NCBI GenBank assembly: GCA_019359545.1
Contig: JAHHHB010000016.1
Span: 1-64,000, forward strand
Length of the DNA stretch: 64,000 bases
Reading direction: 5' to 3'
Source of the DNA: Desmonostoc geniculatum HA4340-LM1
Lineage (GTDB): Bacteria > Cyanobacteriota > Cyanobacteriia > Cyanobacteriales > Nostocaceae
The notes beneath the pieces were generated by a model. It searched no databases, had not been told where the DNA came from, and saw only the letters and a list, made by a program, of their open reading frames with translations. This document shows positions 8,226-17,828 of the stretch, piece after piece. Position numbers and translations under genes: made by a program. Numbering within the stretch: the first letter of the stretch is position 1; the number at the start of each line of letters is the position of its first letter.

Positions 8226-9803
8226 ATGGAAAAACAATTATCACGTAACAGGTTTGCTTCACCGTCTTTGTTACGCTTTTTAATTATCATCCTAATAGTG
8301 ACAGGTGTGTGTTTTCGCTTCCTTAATCTTGATAAAAAAATGTATTGGGGCGATGAAGTTTTCAGTTCATTACGCATATCCGGATATACGCGTTCAGAAG
8401 TTGATAAAAATCTACTTGATGGTCATTTAATAAGCAGAGAAGATTTGCATCAATACCAGTATCCTAATCCTCAAAAAAACACAACTGATGTAATTAAAGG
8501 CATAGTCTTAGAAGACTCGCAGATTTTGCCGTTACACGTTTTGATGACCCGATTTTGGTTACAGTGTTTTGGCAGTTCTATAGCAGTGACAAGAAGTTTT
8601 TCGGCATTTATTAGTTTGTTTACCTTTCCTTGTATTTATTGGTTATGCAAAGAATTATTTGAATCTTCACAAATAGGGTGGATGGCGATGGGGCTGGTAG
8701 CCGTTTCACCTGTCCACGTCATATACGCACAAGAAGCACGAGCATACAGTCTATGGATAGTAGCAATTTTAATATCTAGCGCAGCACTGCTGCGAGCTAG
8801 ACGCTTGCAAACAAAAGTTAGTTGGTGCATTTATACAGCAACATTACCGCTAGGGTTTTATAGTCATATACTTTTTTGCTTTGTTGCTCTTGCACAGGTA
8901 ATTTATGTAGTTGCAATCGAACGTTTACGATTGACTAAAACTTTGATTTCTTTCCTGGTTTCATTCCTTGTAGGGGCGATTACTTTTGTACCTTGGCTTT
9001 GGATTATTATGACCTATCCTCAGCCAGAAGCAGTAGCTTGGGCAAATATTAAACAAACATTCTTGTCTTCATCTGTCAGGTGGTCTGGGGTTATTAGTCG
9101 TTCATTTCTTGATTTAGGCGTTAGTCCTAGCGACTCAATAAAATTTCAGATCGCTTTATTACCTTTAATTTTAATTGTTTTAATTTTAATAATCTATTCC
9201 ATTTATTTTCTCTGTCGAAGAACTTCTAAAGAAGTTTGGTTATTTGTCTTAACGTTGATTGGCTCTGTAGGGCTTCCCCTGCTGATAGCGGATTTTGTCT
9301 TTCAAAAGCGATACGCTAATACCCGATATACACTTCCCTGCATTTTAGGTATTCAGTTAGCTTGTGCTTACCTATTGACTACTAAAATCACATCTATTTA
9401 TCTTAAAAGTTGGCAAAAAAAGCTGTGGTCACTTGTAATAATTATGGTTGTAGTCAGTGGAATATCATCTTGTATTATCAGTTCTCAAGCTACTATGTGG
9501 TGGAACAAATTTCCGGAAAAATTCCAAGATTATCCTAAATCTGCTAGCATTATTAATCAAGCTGATAAACCACTTGTAATTACTGACGATACTATAATTT
9601 CATTACTAATTTATCATCTAGTCGATCCAAAAGTGAAATTTCAAATGGTAGCTCCAGATCGTTTACCACAGGTGACTAGCGGTTTTAGTGACGTATTCTT
9701 GTTTTATCCTTCTAAGTTTTTAGAAGCTGGAATTGACAAAGTTTATAACTCAAAGTTACAGCAGATAAACAAGTTACTTTGGAAGGTAACAAAATTGAGC
9801 TAA
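8226..9803 (+). CDS. Polytopic glycosyltransferase of family 39 (ArnT/PMT-like)
   Basis: The 525-residue product opens with a membrane helix (about 17-35) followed by MYWGDEVFSS. The acidic residues after a Trp are typical of the first periplasmic loop that holds the catalytic Asp in GT39/GT-C enzymes using polyprenyl-phosphate sugars. About ten further hydrophobic segments follow (PVHVIYAQEARAYSLWI is a typical loop-helix junction), then a soluble C-terminal part from about residue 430. The acceptor cannot be inferred. The gene stands alone, with about 1.4 kb upstream and a MITE immediately downstream. Start ATG at 8226; the ribosome binding site is weak. It is AT-richer than its neighbours, as often seen for cell-envelope glycosylation genes. 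Confidence 0.7.
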   Translation: MEKQLSRNRFASPSLLRFLIIILIVTGVCFRFLNLDKKMYWGDEVFSSLRISGYTRSEVDKNLLDGHLISREDLHQYQYPNPQKNTTDVIKGIVLEDSQILPLHVLMTRFWLQCFGSSIAVTRSFSAFISLFTFPCIYWLCKELFESSQIGWMAMGLVAVSPVHVIYAQEARAYSLWIVAILISSAALLRARRLQTKVSWCIYTATLPLGFYSHILFCFVALAQVIYVVAIERLRLTKTLISFLVSFLVGAITFVPWLWIIMTYPQPEAVAWANIKQTFLSSSVRWSGVISRSFLDLGVSPSDSIKFQIALLPLILIVLILIIYSIYFLCRRTSKEVWLFVLTLIGSVGLPLLIADFVFQKRYANTRYTLPCILGIQLACAYLLTTKITSIYLKSWQKKLWSLVIIMVVVSGISSCIISSQATMWWNKFPEKFQDYPKSASIINQADKPLVITDDTIISLLIYHLVDPKVKFQMVAPDRLPQVTSGFSDVFLFYPSKFLEAGIDKVYNSKLQQINKLLWKVTKLS

Positions 9804-9806
9804 ACC

Positions 9807-10000
9807 TAAGAGGATGTTTGAAAAGTATTTTGCATAACATCAAAGCCTCGGAAACCTAACCCCCCTAACCTCCCTTCCCTACGAGGGAATGGGGGTTTCA
9901 AAGCCTCTCTCCGCTTGCCTAACGGCGGGCTAACGCCAACGGGGAGAGGAATGGAAGCGGGGTTTCTCGTATACTTTACGACTTTTCAAACATCCTCTAA
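9807..10000. mobile_element. MITE-like element with 18-bp terminal inverted repeats
   Basis: The left end AGAGGATGTTTGAAAAGT (9809-9826) is matched exactly by its reverse complement at 9981-9998. The interior is a non-coding polypyrimidine/hairpin segment. It starts four bases after the stop codon of the GT39 gene, so it may also shape that transcript's 3' end. Confidence 0.65.
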
Positions 10001-10066
10001 GAATAGATGAGCATCTGGCCGTTGGCAAGCCTAAGAGGCTATTTATAAAGTAAACGTAAAATTCTT

Positions 10067-10181
10067 GTAGGGTGTGTTAGGCGCATATTTTAATACGATT
10101 TGTCACCAAAAATATGACATGAGCGCCTAACGCACCTCCACATAAGACGGTGCGTTAGGCTAAAGCCGTAACACACCCTAC
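10067..10181. mobile_element. MITE-like element ending in GTAGGGTGTGTTA
   Basis: The 13-bp ends GTAGGGTGTGTTA and TAACACACCCTAC are perfect inverted repeats, with an inner second inverted pair based on TGCGTTAGGC. A close relative is at 37047-37155 and a solo end lies near 19911-19923, so this is a dispersed family. Confidence 0.6.
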
Positions 10182-10341
10182 TGGCTCATGTACTTATAAG
10201 CAACCTTACAGTTGGGCTGCGTTCAATATCTCTCGTAGGTTAAAAATTAATATCAATTAGCCTCATAAGTGGCACAATTAGAGCAAAAATATACTTTAAT
10301 TAAACCGATTATTTAAGTATATACCTCTATTGTTGCGGCTT

Positions 10342-13300
10342 ATGTCATCGCCTCTTGAACGCCCGCTAAAAATTGAAATCAGACTTTCGTCTTCCCATCC
10401 TCAGTTATTAGAAGGACTTGAGATATGGCTGCGTTTAGGTTTGATATCTGATTCCCAAGTTAGGCAGTTATGCCGAGAATTTCTCGTTTGTACAGTGGTG
10501 TTGCAACCCCAGGCTAAAGCTGAACCTGAGGTCATATTTACAACTTCCGATCTTGTGGAACAGTTGCCTATAGCAGCTTTACAAACTAGTCGCCGTAGAG
10601 AACCATCAGAAACACCAGCTCAACCCAACTTTATCGGCGCAATGTTGCAGTCACTAGGGGCAGAATTAAGTGTCCGCTGGCTGCTTTTTCTAGGGGTATT
10701 TTTGGTAGTGGTGTCTTCTGGAGTACTGGCTGCTAGTCAGTGGGAAAAATTTCCTGCTTCTGGACAGTATGGAGTTTTATTTGCTTATACTTTGAGTTTT
10801 TGGGGGTTAAGTTTTTGGGCGACTAGGCAAAACAATTTGAGATTGACAGCTCAGACATTATTGATTGTCACTCTTTTGTTAGTGCCAGTGAACTTTTGGG
10901 CTATGGATAGCTTTGGGTTATGGCAAAATCCTTTGAATTGGATTGTAGTTGCGATCGCCTGTCCTACCCTGACTGCTATTACTGTTTTAATCTCCAAAAA
11001 TCGGACTATTTTTCCCAATTTATACGCGGGTAAATTACCTGTACTAAATATTCTGGGGCTGAGTTATCTGCATTGGGGCTGGCAATTAAGGGGATTTCCC
11101 TTGATTGCCATTTATCTGGCAATGATAGCCACAACTATCATTACCGTTGTTGATAATCGCTACCCAAGTGTGGAAAATCCAGGCGATCGCCATAATTTAA
11201 GTATTAGTCTACGTGCCACAGTAGTTATTTATGCTTTAATTATCCTGCTAGTGCGGGCGATTTTTATTGCTGGGGTAAATGTCACACAGCTAGGCTTAGC
11301 CATTGGTATTTGCGGCTGGTTGGTGACTTGGTTAGCAGGAGGGGAGAGGGCAGGGGGCAGGGGGCAGGGGGTAGGGGGAGATGAGGAAGCAACAGTAATA
11401 TCTCCCTCATCCCCCTTACTCTGGGAAAGACTTGGTGTCATTTTACTCTTGCTGGGTTGGCTGGTTTCAGTCATCAATTATCCCTGGCAAGCGATCGCTG
11501 TGAGTGGTTTGGGTTTGTGGTTTTTAGCAAATCGCTTGGGGCGGTATGGCTTAAAGGTTGATTTAGCGGCAGTTTTCGTTGTTGGTTTACAGACAATTTG
11601 GCTCTTTTGGCGGTTAGTACCCGATCGCTTACAGGAATTGGCCATCGCTACTGCCACCCGTCTCACAAATGCTCAAAATGAACCTTGGGCGTTGCTGGGT
11701 GTAGTTTTATTTCCCTACGTAATTTTCATGGTGGCGCTTACAGATAACTTATATCGCGCCCAAAGGCGAGAATTAGCCAAGTTTGGTGAACTACTTACTT
11801 TATTATTAGGAGCTTTTCTTACAACCATCGCTGTAGTCAATCCGGCTTTGCGATCGCTAAATCTGCTATTTTCCACCATCACCCTCGCCGTTGTCACCAA
11901 ACGGCGTTCTGGCTCATCCGCTCCCCTGGTATACCTAACTCACATCATCGGGGTGCTGACGTTTTGTTCGATGGTTCATTGGTTAGTACCAACACTCAGT
12001 AGACAAGCTTGGGCAAGCATTTTATTGGTTCTGATGGTTGCAGAATGGAGATTTAGCTTGGGGGATGGACTATGGCGACGTAGTGCATGGGACATGGGTT
12101 TAGGACTAGCCGCCGCTAGTTTTTTCCTCTTGTGGATGAATGCAGAATCATCTTGGTATGGTTTGGCTGATAGCAGAGCTAATTGGGGAGTCATTTGGCT
12201 AGTTACTCCTATAGCTCTCACGGGTGTTGCCAATGCCATAAGTATAGAGAATCGCACTATTAGCCGTTACTTGAGTGTTTTGGCTGTGGGAATTGCTCAG
12301 TTACTGACTTTACAGCTACCAGGAACCAGATTAATTGGTTTGGCAGTGGGTGCGGGGTTAATGTTCGTAAATACGCGCTATTTGCGAAACCAAGTATCTG
12401 CGGTAATCACGGAAGGATTTATTTTAAGTTTTATTGGAGTCCTGTTGTGGACGGGTGTACCTCGTCTGGCGGTGGCTGGTTGGTTTGTTGTTGGAGCGAT
12501 CGCCATTTTCAGTTTATGGTTAATCCGCACAGCATTAAGACAGCGTGGCAACGAATTAGCACTTATTTATGCAGCCGCCAGTGATAAATGGGCGATGGCT
12601 TTGTGTGGTTATGAATTGTTGGGTTTAACACTACACTCAGTGCTGATTTTCCAAGGGCTGACTAATTCCGGATTTTTGTACTTAATTGCCACTGGTATCA
12701 CCTTGGCAGCCATTGTCTATCGCAGTTGGCAACAACCAACAAATTGGGCATTTTATGGCATTGCTTGGTGTTTGGAATTGTTGACAGCCCAGGCGCTAGG
12801 GTTTGGGGAGCGATCGATTATGAGGATGGCGATCGCCAACATCGCCTTAGGTTTACTTGCTCAGTTTGTTGGAGAGTGGTGGCGGCGACGATATCAGTTA
12901 GAAAGGCTGCCTAGCAGCTTTCACATCCTGCCATTAATTTATGGTGTATTTAGTGTATTTTTGCGTGTAAACACCTTCACCGAGTGGACGGGTTTATTTT
13001 CCTTGGGTGTAGCTTTAATAATTATTGGCGTGGGGCGACGCCGGGAAGACTTTAAACCCCTGCTGTATTTAGGAATCATTGGCGTATCAATTTCTGCCTA
13101 TGAACTTTTGTTTTATCAAATGTTCCAAGCCTCAGGAGGAGCATTAGGTGATGGATTGATTGCCATGTGTGCCCTTGGTACCACTATTATGTATGCCTAT
13201 CGCATCCTATCCCCTTGGCTGATGAGTTACTTACGCTTAACTCCCCAAGAACTCAAAGCAATAGCTGATATTCACTGGGCTTGGAGTAGCTGTTTATTAA

Positions 13301-14253
13301 TGGCTGCCCTTGCTGTTCCCATTGGAATTAACCGTTTGGTGGGATTGGGAACAGGGGTATTTTTGATTCGCTATGCGATTTTTCAGGGAAAGCGATCGCC
13401 CCAATCCTCCGTATCTTCAACATGGCGGATAACAATAGATGAACTTTGGGTTTACCTGGGTTTGTTAGAGGCGGCTGTCATCAGTATTTTCTTGCAGGAT
13501 ATGCCAATAGGGCGTTTATTTACTACACAATTACTTCCTTGGAATGGTGCGATCGCCTCTGTAGTCGCCTATTTTCTGTACATCTTACCTTGGGAAAGTT
13601 GGGGTTGGTCTAAAAGACCTTGGCAACAAGCTGCATACGTTCTACCACTATTGATTTTATGGCAAACTAGACTGCAAATTTACCCAATCACTTTGGTACT
13701 CACTGCTGGATTTTACATTTTCTTGAGCATTGTGGGTGAAAACATCCGTTTTACCTACGTTAGTGTAGCGTTAATTGATTGGGCGCTGTATCGTTGGTTT
13801 TATGGCTTAAATCTAGGCGATGCTTTGTGGTACGTAACACCAATTGGGTTATCACTACTTTATATTGCTCAAGTAGATACCCAACTGAGACTACCAGAAT
13901 CTAAAATAGCTCGTCATAGCCTGCGGTTGCTAGGTAGTGGTTTAATTTGTGGCTGGGCAATTTTCTTTTATCAAAATACGCCTTGGATACCAGGAATTTT
14001 TAGCCTCATCGCCATTTTTGCCGGATTAGCTTTGCGAGTGCGAGCTTTTCTCTACATTGGTACAGCTACTTTTTTAATTACAACTATCTATCAATCAGTA
14101 ATCTTCAGCTTACAGTACTCTTTTTTAAAATGGGTTGTTGGTTTGCTACTTGGTATTCTCCTGATTTACATCGCCGCCAATTTTGAAACCCGTCGCGCTC
14201 AAATAACTGCCCTCATTCGTAGCACCATTGATGAATTTCAATCATGGGAATAG
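10342..14253 (+). CDS. Giant polytopic membrane protein of unknown function
   Basis: About 1303 residues from the ATG at 10342; a TTG at 10330 is also in frame. A soluble N-terminal region of about 110 residues (LEGLEIWLRLGLISDSQVRQ resembles the start of DUF2157-type proteins) is followed by more than 30 predicted transmembrane segments covering nearly the whole protein. There is no transporter or enzyme motif that I recognise. Cyanobacterial genomes often have one such DUF2157-like giant. Residues around 333-362 (GGERAGGRGQG ... ISPSSPLLWE) are encoded by an intergenic-type repeat inserted in frame, which would form an extra polar loop. The gene is apparently monocistronic. Confidence 0.7.
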   Translation: MSSPLERPLKIEIRLSSSHPQLLEGLEIWLRLGLISDSQVRQLCREFLVCTVVLQPQAKAEPEVIFTTSDLVEQLPIAALQTSRRREPSETPAQPNFIGAMLQSLGAELSVRWLLFLGVFLVVVSSGVLAASQWEKFPASGQYGVLFAYTLSFWGLSFWATRQNNLRLTAQTLLIVTLLLVPVNFWAMDSFGLWQNPLNWIVVAIACPTLTAITVLISKNRTIFPNLYAGKLPVLNILGLSYLHWGWQLRGFPLIAIYLAMIATTIITVVDNRYPSVENPGDRHNLSISLRATVVIYALIILLVRAIFIAGVNVTQLGLAIGICGWLVTWLAGGERAGGRGQGVGGDEEATVISPSSPLLWERLGVILLLLGWLVSVINYPWQAIAVSGLGLWFLANRLGRYGLKVDLAAVFVVGLQTIWLFWRLVPDRLQELAIATATRLTNAQNEPWALLGVVLFPYVIFMVALTDNLYRAQRRELAKFGELLTLLLGAFLTTIAVVNPALRSLNLLFSTITLAVVTKRRSGSSAPLVYLTHIIGVLTFCSMVHWLVPTLSRQAWASILLVLMVAEWRFSLGDGLWRRSAWDMGLGLAAASFFLLWMNAESSWYGLADSRANWGVIWLVTPIALTGVANAISIENRTISRYLSVLAVGIAQLLTLQLPGTRLIGLAVGAGLMFVNTRYLRNQVSAVITEGFILSFIGVLLWTGVPRLAVAGWFVVGAIAIFSLWLIRTALRQRGNELALIYAAASDKWAMALCGYELLGLTLHSVLIFQGLTNSGFLYLIATGITLAAIVYRSWQQPTNWAFYGIAWCLELLTAQALGFGERSIMRMAIANIALGLLAQFVGEWWRRRYQLERLPSSFHILPLIYGVFSVFLRVNTFTEWTGLFSLGVALIIIGVGRRREDFKPLLYLGIIGVSISAYELLFYQMFQASGGALGDGLIAMCALGTTIMYAYRILSPWLMSYLRLTPQELKAIADIHWAWSSCLLMAALAVPIGINRLVGLGTGVFLIRYAIFQGKRSPQSSVSSTWRITIDELWVYLGLLEAAVISIFLQDMPIGRLFTTQLLPWNGAIASVVAYFLYILPWESWGWSKRPWQQAAYVLPLLILWQTRLQIYPITLVLTAGFYIFLSIVGENIRFTYVSVALIDWALYRWFYGLNLGDALWYVTPIGLSLLYIAQVDTQLRLPESKIARHSLRLLGSGLICGWAIFFYQNTPWIPGIFSLIAIFAGLALRVRAFLYIGTATFLITTIYQSVIFSLQYSFLKWVVGLLLGILLIYIAANFETRRAQITALIRSTIDEFQSWE
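11338..11425 (+). repeat. Intergenic-type repeat translated inside the giant membrane protein
   Basis: The segment GGGGAGAGGGCAGGGGGCAG and onward to CTCCCTCATCCCCCTTACT is the same text found between genes at 7450, 14335 and 49490. Here it is in frame, without stops, in the loop between two membrane helices. Confidence 0.65.
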
Positions 14254-14748
14254 AGCTAGGTATTAAGCTATAGATTAGACCGCCTTGAAAATAGGGACTG
14301 GGAAACCCGCATTTCTCACAAGCTTGAGATCACAGGGGCAGAGGGGCAGAGGGGCAGAGGGGCAGAGGGGATTGAACTTGGCACATTGAACTCTCCCCTG
14401 CTCAAGAGCTCCCCTGCGTGAGATAAAAACTTATTTATGCAAAAAGTCTATTGAACTAATTATAGAGGCGATCGCCCTGATTCTAGACACCTTTAAAATT
14501 AAGCAACAGCGATGGCTTCCCTTGTAGAGACGCGATTTATCGCGTCTTTGATCTAGAATTTCCATCAAAAAACCTTAACCGAACCGTATTGTTTACTAAG
14601 GGACTTCCAATAAACATCCCATCCCTGCGGGACGCTCCCTGAACGTAGGGTAGCACAGATGTCCTACCCAACAAATGTACAAATAATTTGGGATAATTTA
14701 TTTTTTGTCAGTCCCTAAAAAGAAAATTAGGAGGATAGGGAATACTTT
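14254..14748. other. Convergent spacer with degenerate MITE and hairpins
   Basis: The end of the plus-strand gene and the end of the minus-strand epimerase gene face each other here. It holds a degenerate MITE (14276-14450) with GGGGCAGA tandem text, and a GTAGAGACGCGATTTATCGCGTCTTTG hairpin (14525-14551). No gene is visible. Confidence 0.5.
14276..14450. mobile_element. Degenerate MITE-like element with GGGGCAGA repeats
   Basis: The outer ends (TAGACCGCCTTGAAAAT and ATTTATGCAAAAAGTCTA) are imperfect inverted repeats related to the element at 6830-6920. The interior has four to five tandem GGGGCAGA units (about 14335-14370). Confidence 0.4.
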
Positions 14749-15696
14749 TTAATACAAAGATTTCACCCATTCCCATTCCCGTATCAAACCCTCTTTCAAG
14801 GAGACTCGCGGCTGATATCCGAGAATTTTCTGCGCTTTAGATATATCAGCAGCAGTGTGACGGGCGTCTCCCATCGCTTTTTCAATGTGGTTTCTTTTGA
14901 TTGGTTTGCCAACGATTTGTTCAATTGTATCCAAGACTTCTGCTAAAACGACCCGACTACCACCGCCGATATTAAAGATTTCTCCCACCGCTTCGGGTGC
15001 GATCGCTGCGGCTAAATTAGCGGCGATAATATCACTAACAAACGTAAATTCTCGCGTTTGTTGTCCATCGCCGTAAATTGGAATGGGAGCATCCTCTAAA
15101 ATCGATTGAAAGAACTTATGAAATGCCATATCTGGGCGCTGTCTGGGGCCGTAAACTGTGAAATAGCGCAATGACACAGATGGCACACCAAAGTTTTTGT
15201 GATACAGTCCACACAAAAACTCAGCCGCTAGCTTCGTAATGCCATAGGGAGAAACTGGGTGGGGACAAATTCCCTCGTGTGTAGGTAACGTTTCCGCATC
15301 ACCATATACACTCGACGAAGAGGCAAACACTAACCTTTTGAGATTTTTAGCATCTTTAGCTGCTTCTAGCAAGACTTGTGTAGCGTTAATATTTCGTTCT
15401 GTGTAACTTCCAAAACCTTTACCCCAACTCGCCCTGACACCTGCTTGTGCCGCTTGATGATAAACTACATCAACACCTGCAAGCAGTTTATGCCAATCTA
15501 AAAACTGAACATCTCCTTCAATTAATGTAAAGCCCGGCGTTCTATTCAACTGTGCAATATTTTTATACTTTAACATCGGATCGTAGTAATCATTGAATTC
15601 ATCAATTCCAATGACTTCTTCTCCTTGTTGCAGCAATGTTTCTGTTAGATGAGAACCAATAAAACCAGCGACTCCAGTGACGATAATTTTACCCAT
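14749..15696 (-). CDS. NAD-dependent sugar-nucleotide epimerase/dehydratase (UDP-glucuronate 4-epimerase-like)
   Basis: A 315-residue extended short-chain dehydrogenase. It shows the Rossmann signature GVAGFIGSHL near the N-terminus, DVVYHQAAQAGVRASW, the catalytic Ser region FASSSSVYG and the Tyr/Lys pair in SPYGITKLAAE, then RYFTVYGPRQRPDMA and DARHTAADISKA. This wording is typical of UDP-glucuronate 4-epimerases and related enzymes that make UDP-galacturonate or other UDP-sugars for polysaccharides. It acts in the cytoplasm. No glycan operon surrounds it. Start ATG at 15696. Substrate specificity cannot be settled from sequence; UDP-glucose 4-epimerase is an alternative. Confidence 0.85.
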   Translation of the reverse strand: MGKIIVTGVAGFIGSHLTETLLQQGEEVIGIDEFNDYYDPMLKYKNIAQLNRTPGFTLIEGDVQFLDWHKLLAGVDVVYHQAAQAGVRASWGKGFGSYTERNINATQVLLEAAKDAKNLKRLVFASSSSVYGDAETLPTHEGICPHPVSPYGITKLAAEFLCGLYHKNFGVPSVSLRYFTVYGPRQRPDMAFHKFFQSILEDAPIPIYGDGQQTREFTFVSDIIAANLAAAIAPEAVGEIFNIGGGSRVVLAEVLDTIEQIVGKPIKRNHIEKAMGDARHTAADISKAQKILGYQPRVSLKEGLIREWEWVKSLY

Positions 15697-16078
15697 GTTG
15701 CCTATTTTTTGATATTTTTATTAATCTCTACATTCACAGGTTAATACTTATAACCAATAATCGTCATTACCTAAGAAGAATTTTTTTTACTAATGATTTC
15801 AATGGTCAAAAATCATTAAAAATACTGAAAAATTAGTTTTGATTAAAATGTTTCAGTATATTTATTGAGCTTTTCCTATTAATAACATTAGTCATTGGGA
15901 GTGCTGAGTTGGGAGTTTAATATTTTCCCCTCTGCTCCTTTGCCTCCCCCACTACCTCATTTTCCCATTGAATGCAACTCATCAGGGGACTTGCACAAGT
16001 GTGAGAATTAATGGAAAAATTGATCCGCGAGAGCCGAATAGGGCATTCTCGTTTTGCAAGGAACGCACGAGGAAATCA
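15697..16078. other. Divergent promoter region between the epimerase gene and purD
   Basis: AT-rich DNA with T- and A-runs (15770-15880) that could hold promoters for both divergent genes, then a short TCCCCTCTGCTCCTTTGCC-type repeat (15926-15950). The purD frame is open back to 15968, but the conserved protein begins at 16079. Confidence 0.5.
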
Positions 16079-17380
16079 GTGAAAGTTTTAATTGTAGGGA
16101 ATGGGGGGCGCGAACACGCTCTGGCATGGAAACTGCTGCAATCTGAGCAAATTGAGCAAGTTGTTTGTGTACCAGGGAACGGGGGCACAGCAAGTATGGA
16201 ACGTTGCCAGAACTTGCCCCTGGCAGTAGATGATTTTGAGGGTATAAGCCGATATGCTCTAGAACATGGCATCACTCTGGTGATAGTCGGGCCAGAAGTC
16301 CCCTTAGCCAAGGGAATCACAGACTATCTCCAAGACAAAGGACTAATGGTATTTGGCCCTGTCAGAGCAGGGGCGCAGATTGAGGCAAGTAAAGCTTGGG
16401 CAAAAGCCCTGATGCAAGAAGCCGGGATTCCCACGGCGCAAGCTGCGGTATTTACAGAGGCAGCAGCAGCAAAATCATACGTTAAATCTCAAGGAACGCC
16501 AATTGTTGTCAAAGCGGATGGCTTGGCTGCTGGTAAGGGTGTAACGGTAGCTGAAACAGTTGCACAAGCCCAGGCTGCCATTGATGCGATTTTTCAGGGA
16601 CAATTTGGCAGTGCTGGTGAATTCGTGGTCATTGAAGAATGTTTGATTGGGCAAGAGGTATCGGTTTTAGCGTTGACGGATGGGTTAACAATTAGACCTT
16701 TACTGCCAGCTCAAGATCATAAGCGAATTGGTGAAGGCGATACTGGGGAAAATACTGGCGGGATGGGAGCCTATGCCCCTACACCCATTGCTACACCAGA
16801 GTTAATGGCACGGGTTCAAACTGAAGTTTTAGAAAAAGCGATCGCCTCTTTAAAATCCAAAGGCATCGACTACCGTGGTGTACTGTATGCTGGGTTAATG
16901 ATTGCACCTGATGGCAACTTCAAAGTTTTGGAATTTAACTGCCGCTTTGGCGATCCTGAAACTCAGGTGATTTTACCACTTTTAGACACACCTTTAGAAG
17001 AGTTACTTTTAGCTTGCGTACAGCAGCGCTTAGGCGAATTGCCGCCCATTGCTTGGAAAGCAGGAGCATCTGCCACAGTCGTCGCTGCATCCGGGGGTTA
17101 TCCTGGAGAATACGAGAAAAATCAGGCGATCGCTGGCATTGGAGAAGCAGAAAAAGCCGGAGCAACTGTATTTCACGCAGGGACGAAATTGAACCAGCAA
17201 CAACAAGTAGTGACAGATGGGGGACGGGTATTAAATGTAACTGGGATTGGAGCAGATTTTGAGCAAGCGATCGCCCAAGCCTATGCAGGGATCAAATATA
17301 TTCAATTTCAGGGGATATATTACCGAAAAGATATCGGGCATAGAGTACTGAGTGGCAACCAGGAGGAGCAAATTCCATAA
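16079..17380 (+). CDS. purD: Phosphoribosylamine-glycine ligase (GAR synthetase)
   Basis: The 433-residue enzyme of purine biosynthesis joins phosphoribosylamine and glycine using ATP. Visible landmarks are the N-terminal KVLIVGNGGREHALAWKL, VIVGPEVPLAKGITDYL, the ATP-grasp segment PIVVKADGLAAGKGVTVA, QDHKRIGEGDTGENTGGMGA, and the metal-binding LEFNCRFGDPETQ. The frame is open from a TTG at 15968, but family alignment favours the GTG at 16079, which has AGGAAA six bases upstream; the 37 extra residues would not belong to the family. A XisI fragment and nblS lie downstream on the same strand. Confidence 0.93.
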   Translation: MKVLIVGNGGREHALAWKLLQSEQIEQVVCVPGNGGTASMERCQNLPLAVDDFEGISRYALEHGITLVIVGPEVPLAKGITDYLQDKGLMVFGPVRAGAQIEASKAWAKALMQEAGIPTAQAAVFTEAAAAKSYVKSQGTPIVVKADGLAAGKGVTVAETVAQAQAAIDAIFQGQFGSAGEFVVIEECLIGQEVSVLALTDGLTIRPLLPAQDHKRIGEGDTGENTGGMGAYAPTPIATPELMARVQTEVLEKAIASLKSKGIDYRGVLYAGLMIAPDGNFKVLEFNCRFGDPETQVILPLLDTPLEELLLACVQQRLGELPPIAWKAGASATVVAASGGYPGEYEKNQAIAGIGEAEKAGATVFHAGTKLNQQQQVVTDGGRVLNVTGIGADFEQAIAQAYAGIKYIQFQGIYYRKDIGHRVLSGNQEEQIP

Positions 17381-17438
17381 GTTATAAGGTTAGCCCTGGT
17401 TTTCATTAGCCAGCGAGGCTGACTTACGCATTACTGGT

Positions 17439-17609
17439 ATGACCGTCTACGTTCGGATTCGAGATGGCAAATTCTGGATCGAGGAAGATTGGACTGAAGA
17501 TGGTATCGCAACTGACCTAGTTCGTGCAGGTATCGCCAAGGAGGATATAGTCTTAGCATTCCATGAGCCGAAGATGCGGCAATACACAGATTTTGCAGTA
17601 GCATCTTAG
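17439..17609 (+). pseudogene. XisI-family C-terminal fragment
   Basis: A 56-codon frame reads MTVYVRIRDGKFWIEEDWTE, then DGIATDLVRAGIAKEDIVLA and FHEPKMRQYTDFAVAS. This is the second half of XisI proteins (DGKIWIq.D.TE.gIA.eLv..GvpK.DIVLgF..P..R..TeFAVa). XisI was named for its involvement in excision of the fdxN element in Anabaena heterocysts, but most copies are stand-alone or paired with XisH, with unknown function. Complete family members have about 110 residues, so the N-terminal half is missing and no XisH is next to it. The ATG may be fortuitous. It lies 58 bases after purD. Confidence 0.7.
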
Positions 17610-17828
17610 CGATCGCGTCCTCTGACAATCCGGTGTCGCTGTTTATTGATTCATCGACAGTAGCGTTAATTTTCTGTTTGATATAGCACTCCCCAATCCC
17701 TAGTCCCCAATCCCCAGTCCCTTCTACTTTTACCATTTCCCCCTCTCCCCTAACATATTTGTCAGATTAACTGTTAATTTTTTAGTTGTTGGGGTTTATA
17801 AGAAGGACTACTAACAACTTTATTTAAG

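Larger units (their letters stand above)
9804..10341. other. Spacer filled by two inverted-repeat elements
   Basis: It holds the MITE at 9807-10000 and a second one at 10067-10181. The remaining 160 bases before the next gene are AT-rich and could be its promoter region. I see no gene. Confidence 0.5.

Noticed and set aside
7817-8283. Two short plus-strand frames (66 and 67 codons) before the GT39 gene
   Set aside because: AT-rich, no conserved motif, no ribosome binding site, and composition like surrounding non-coding DNA.
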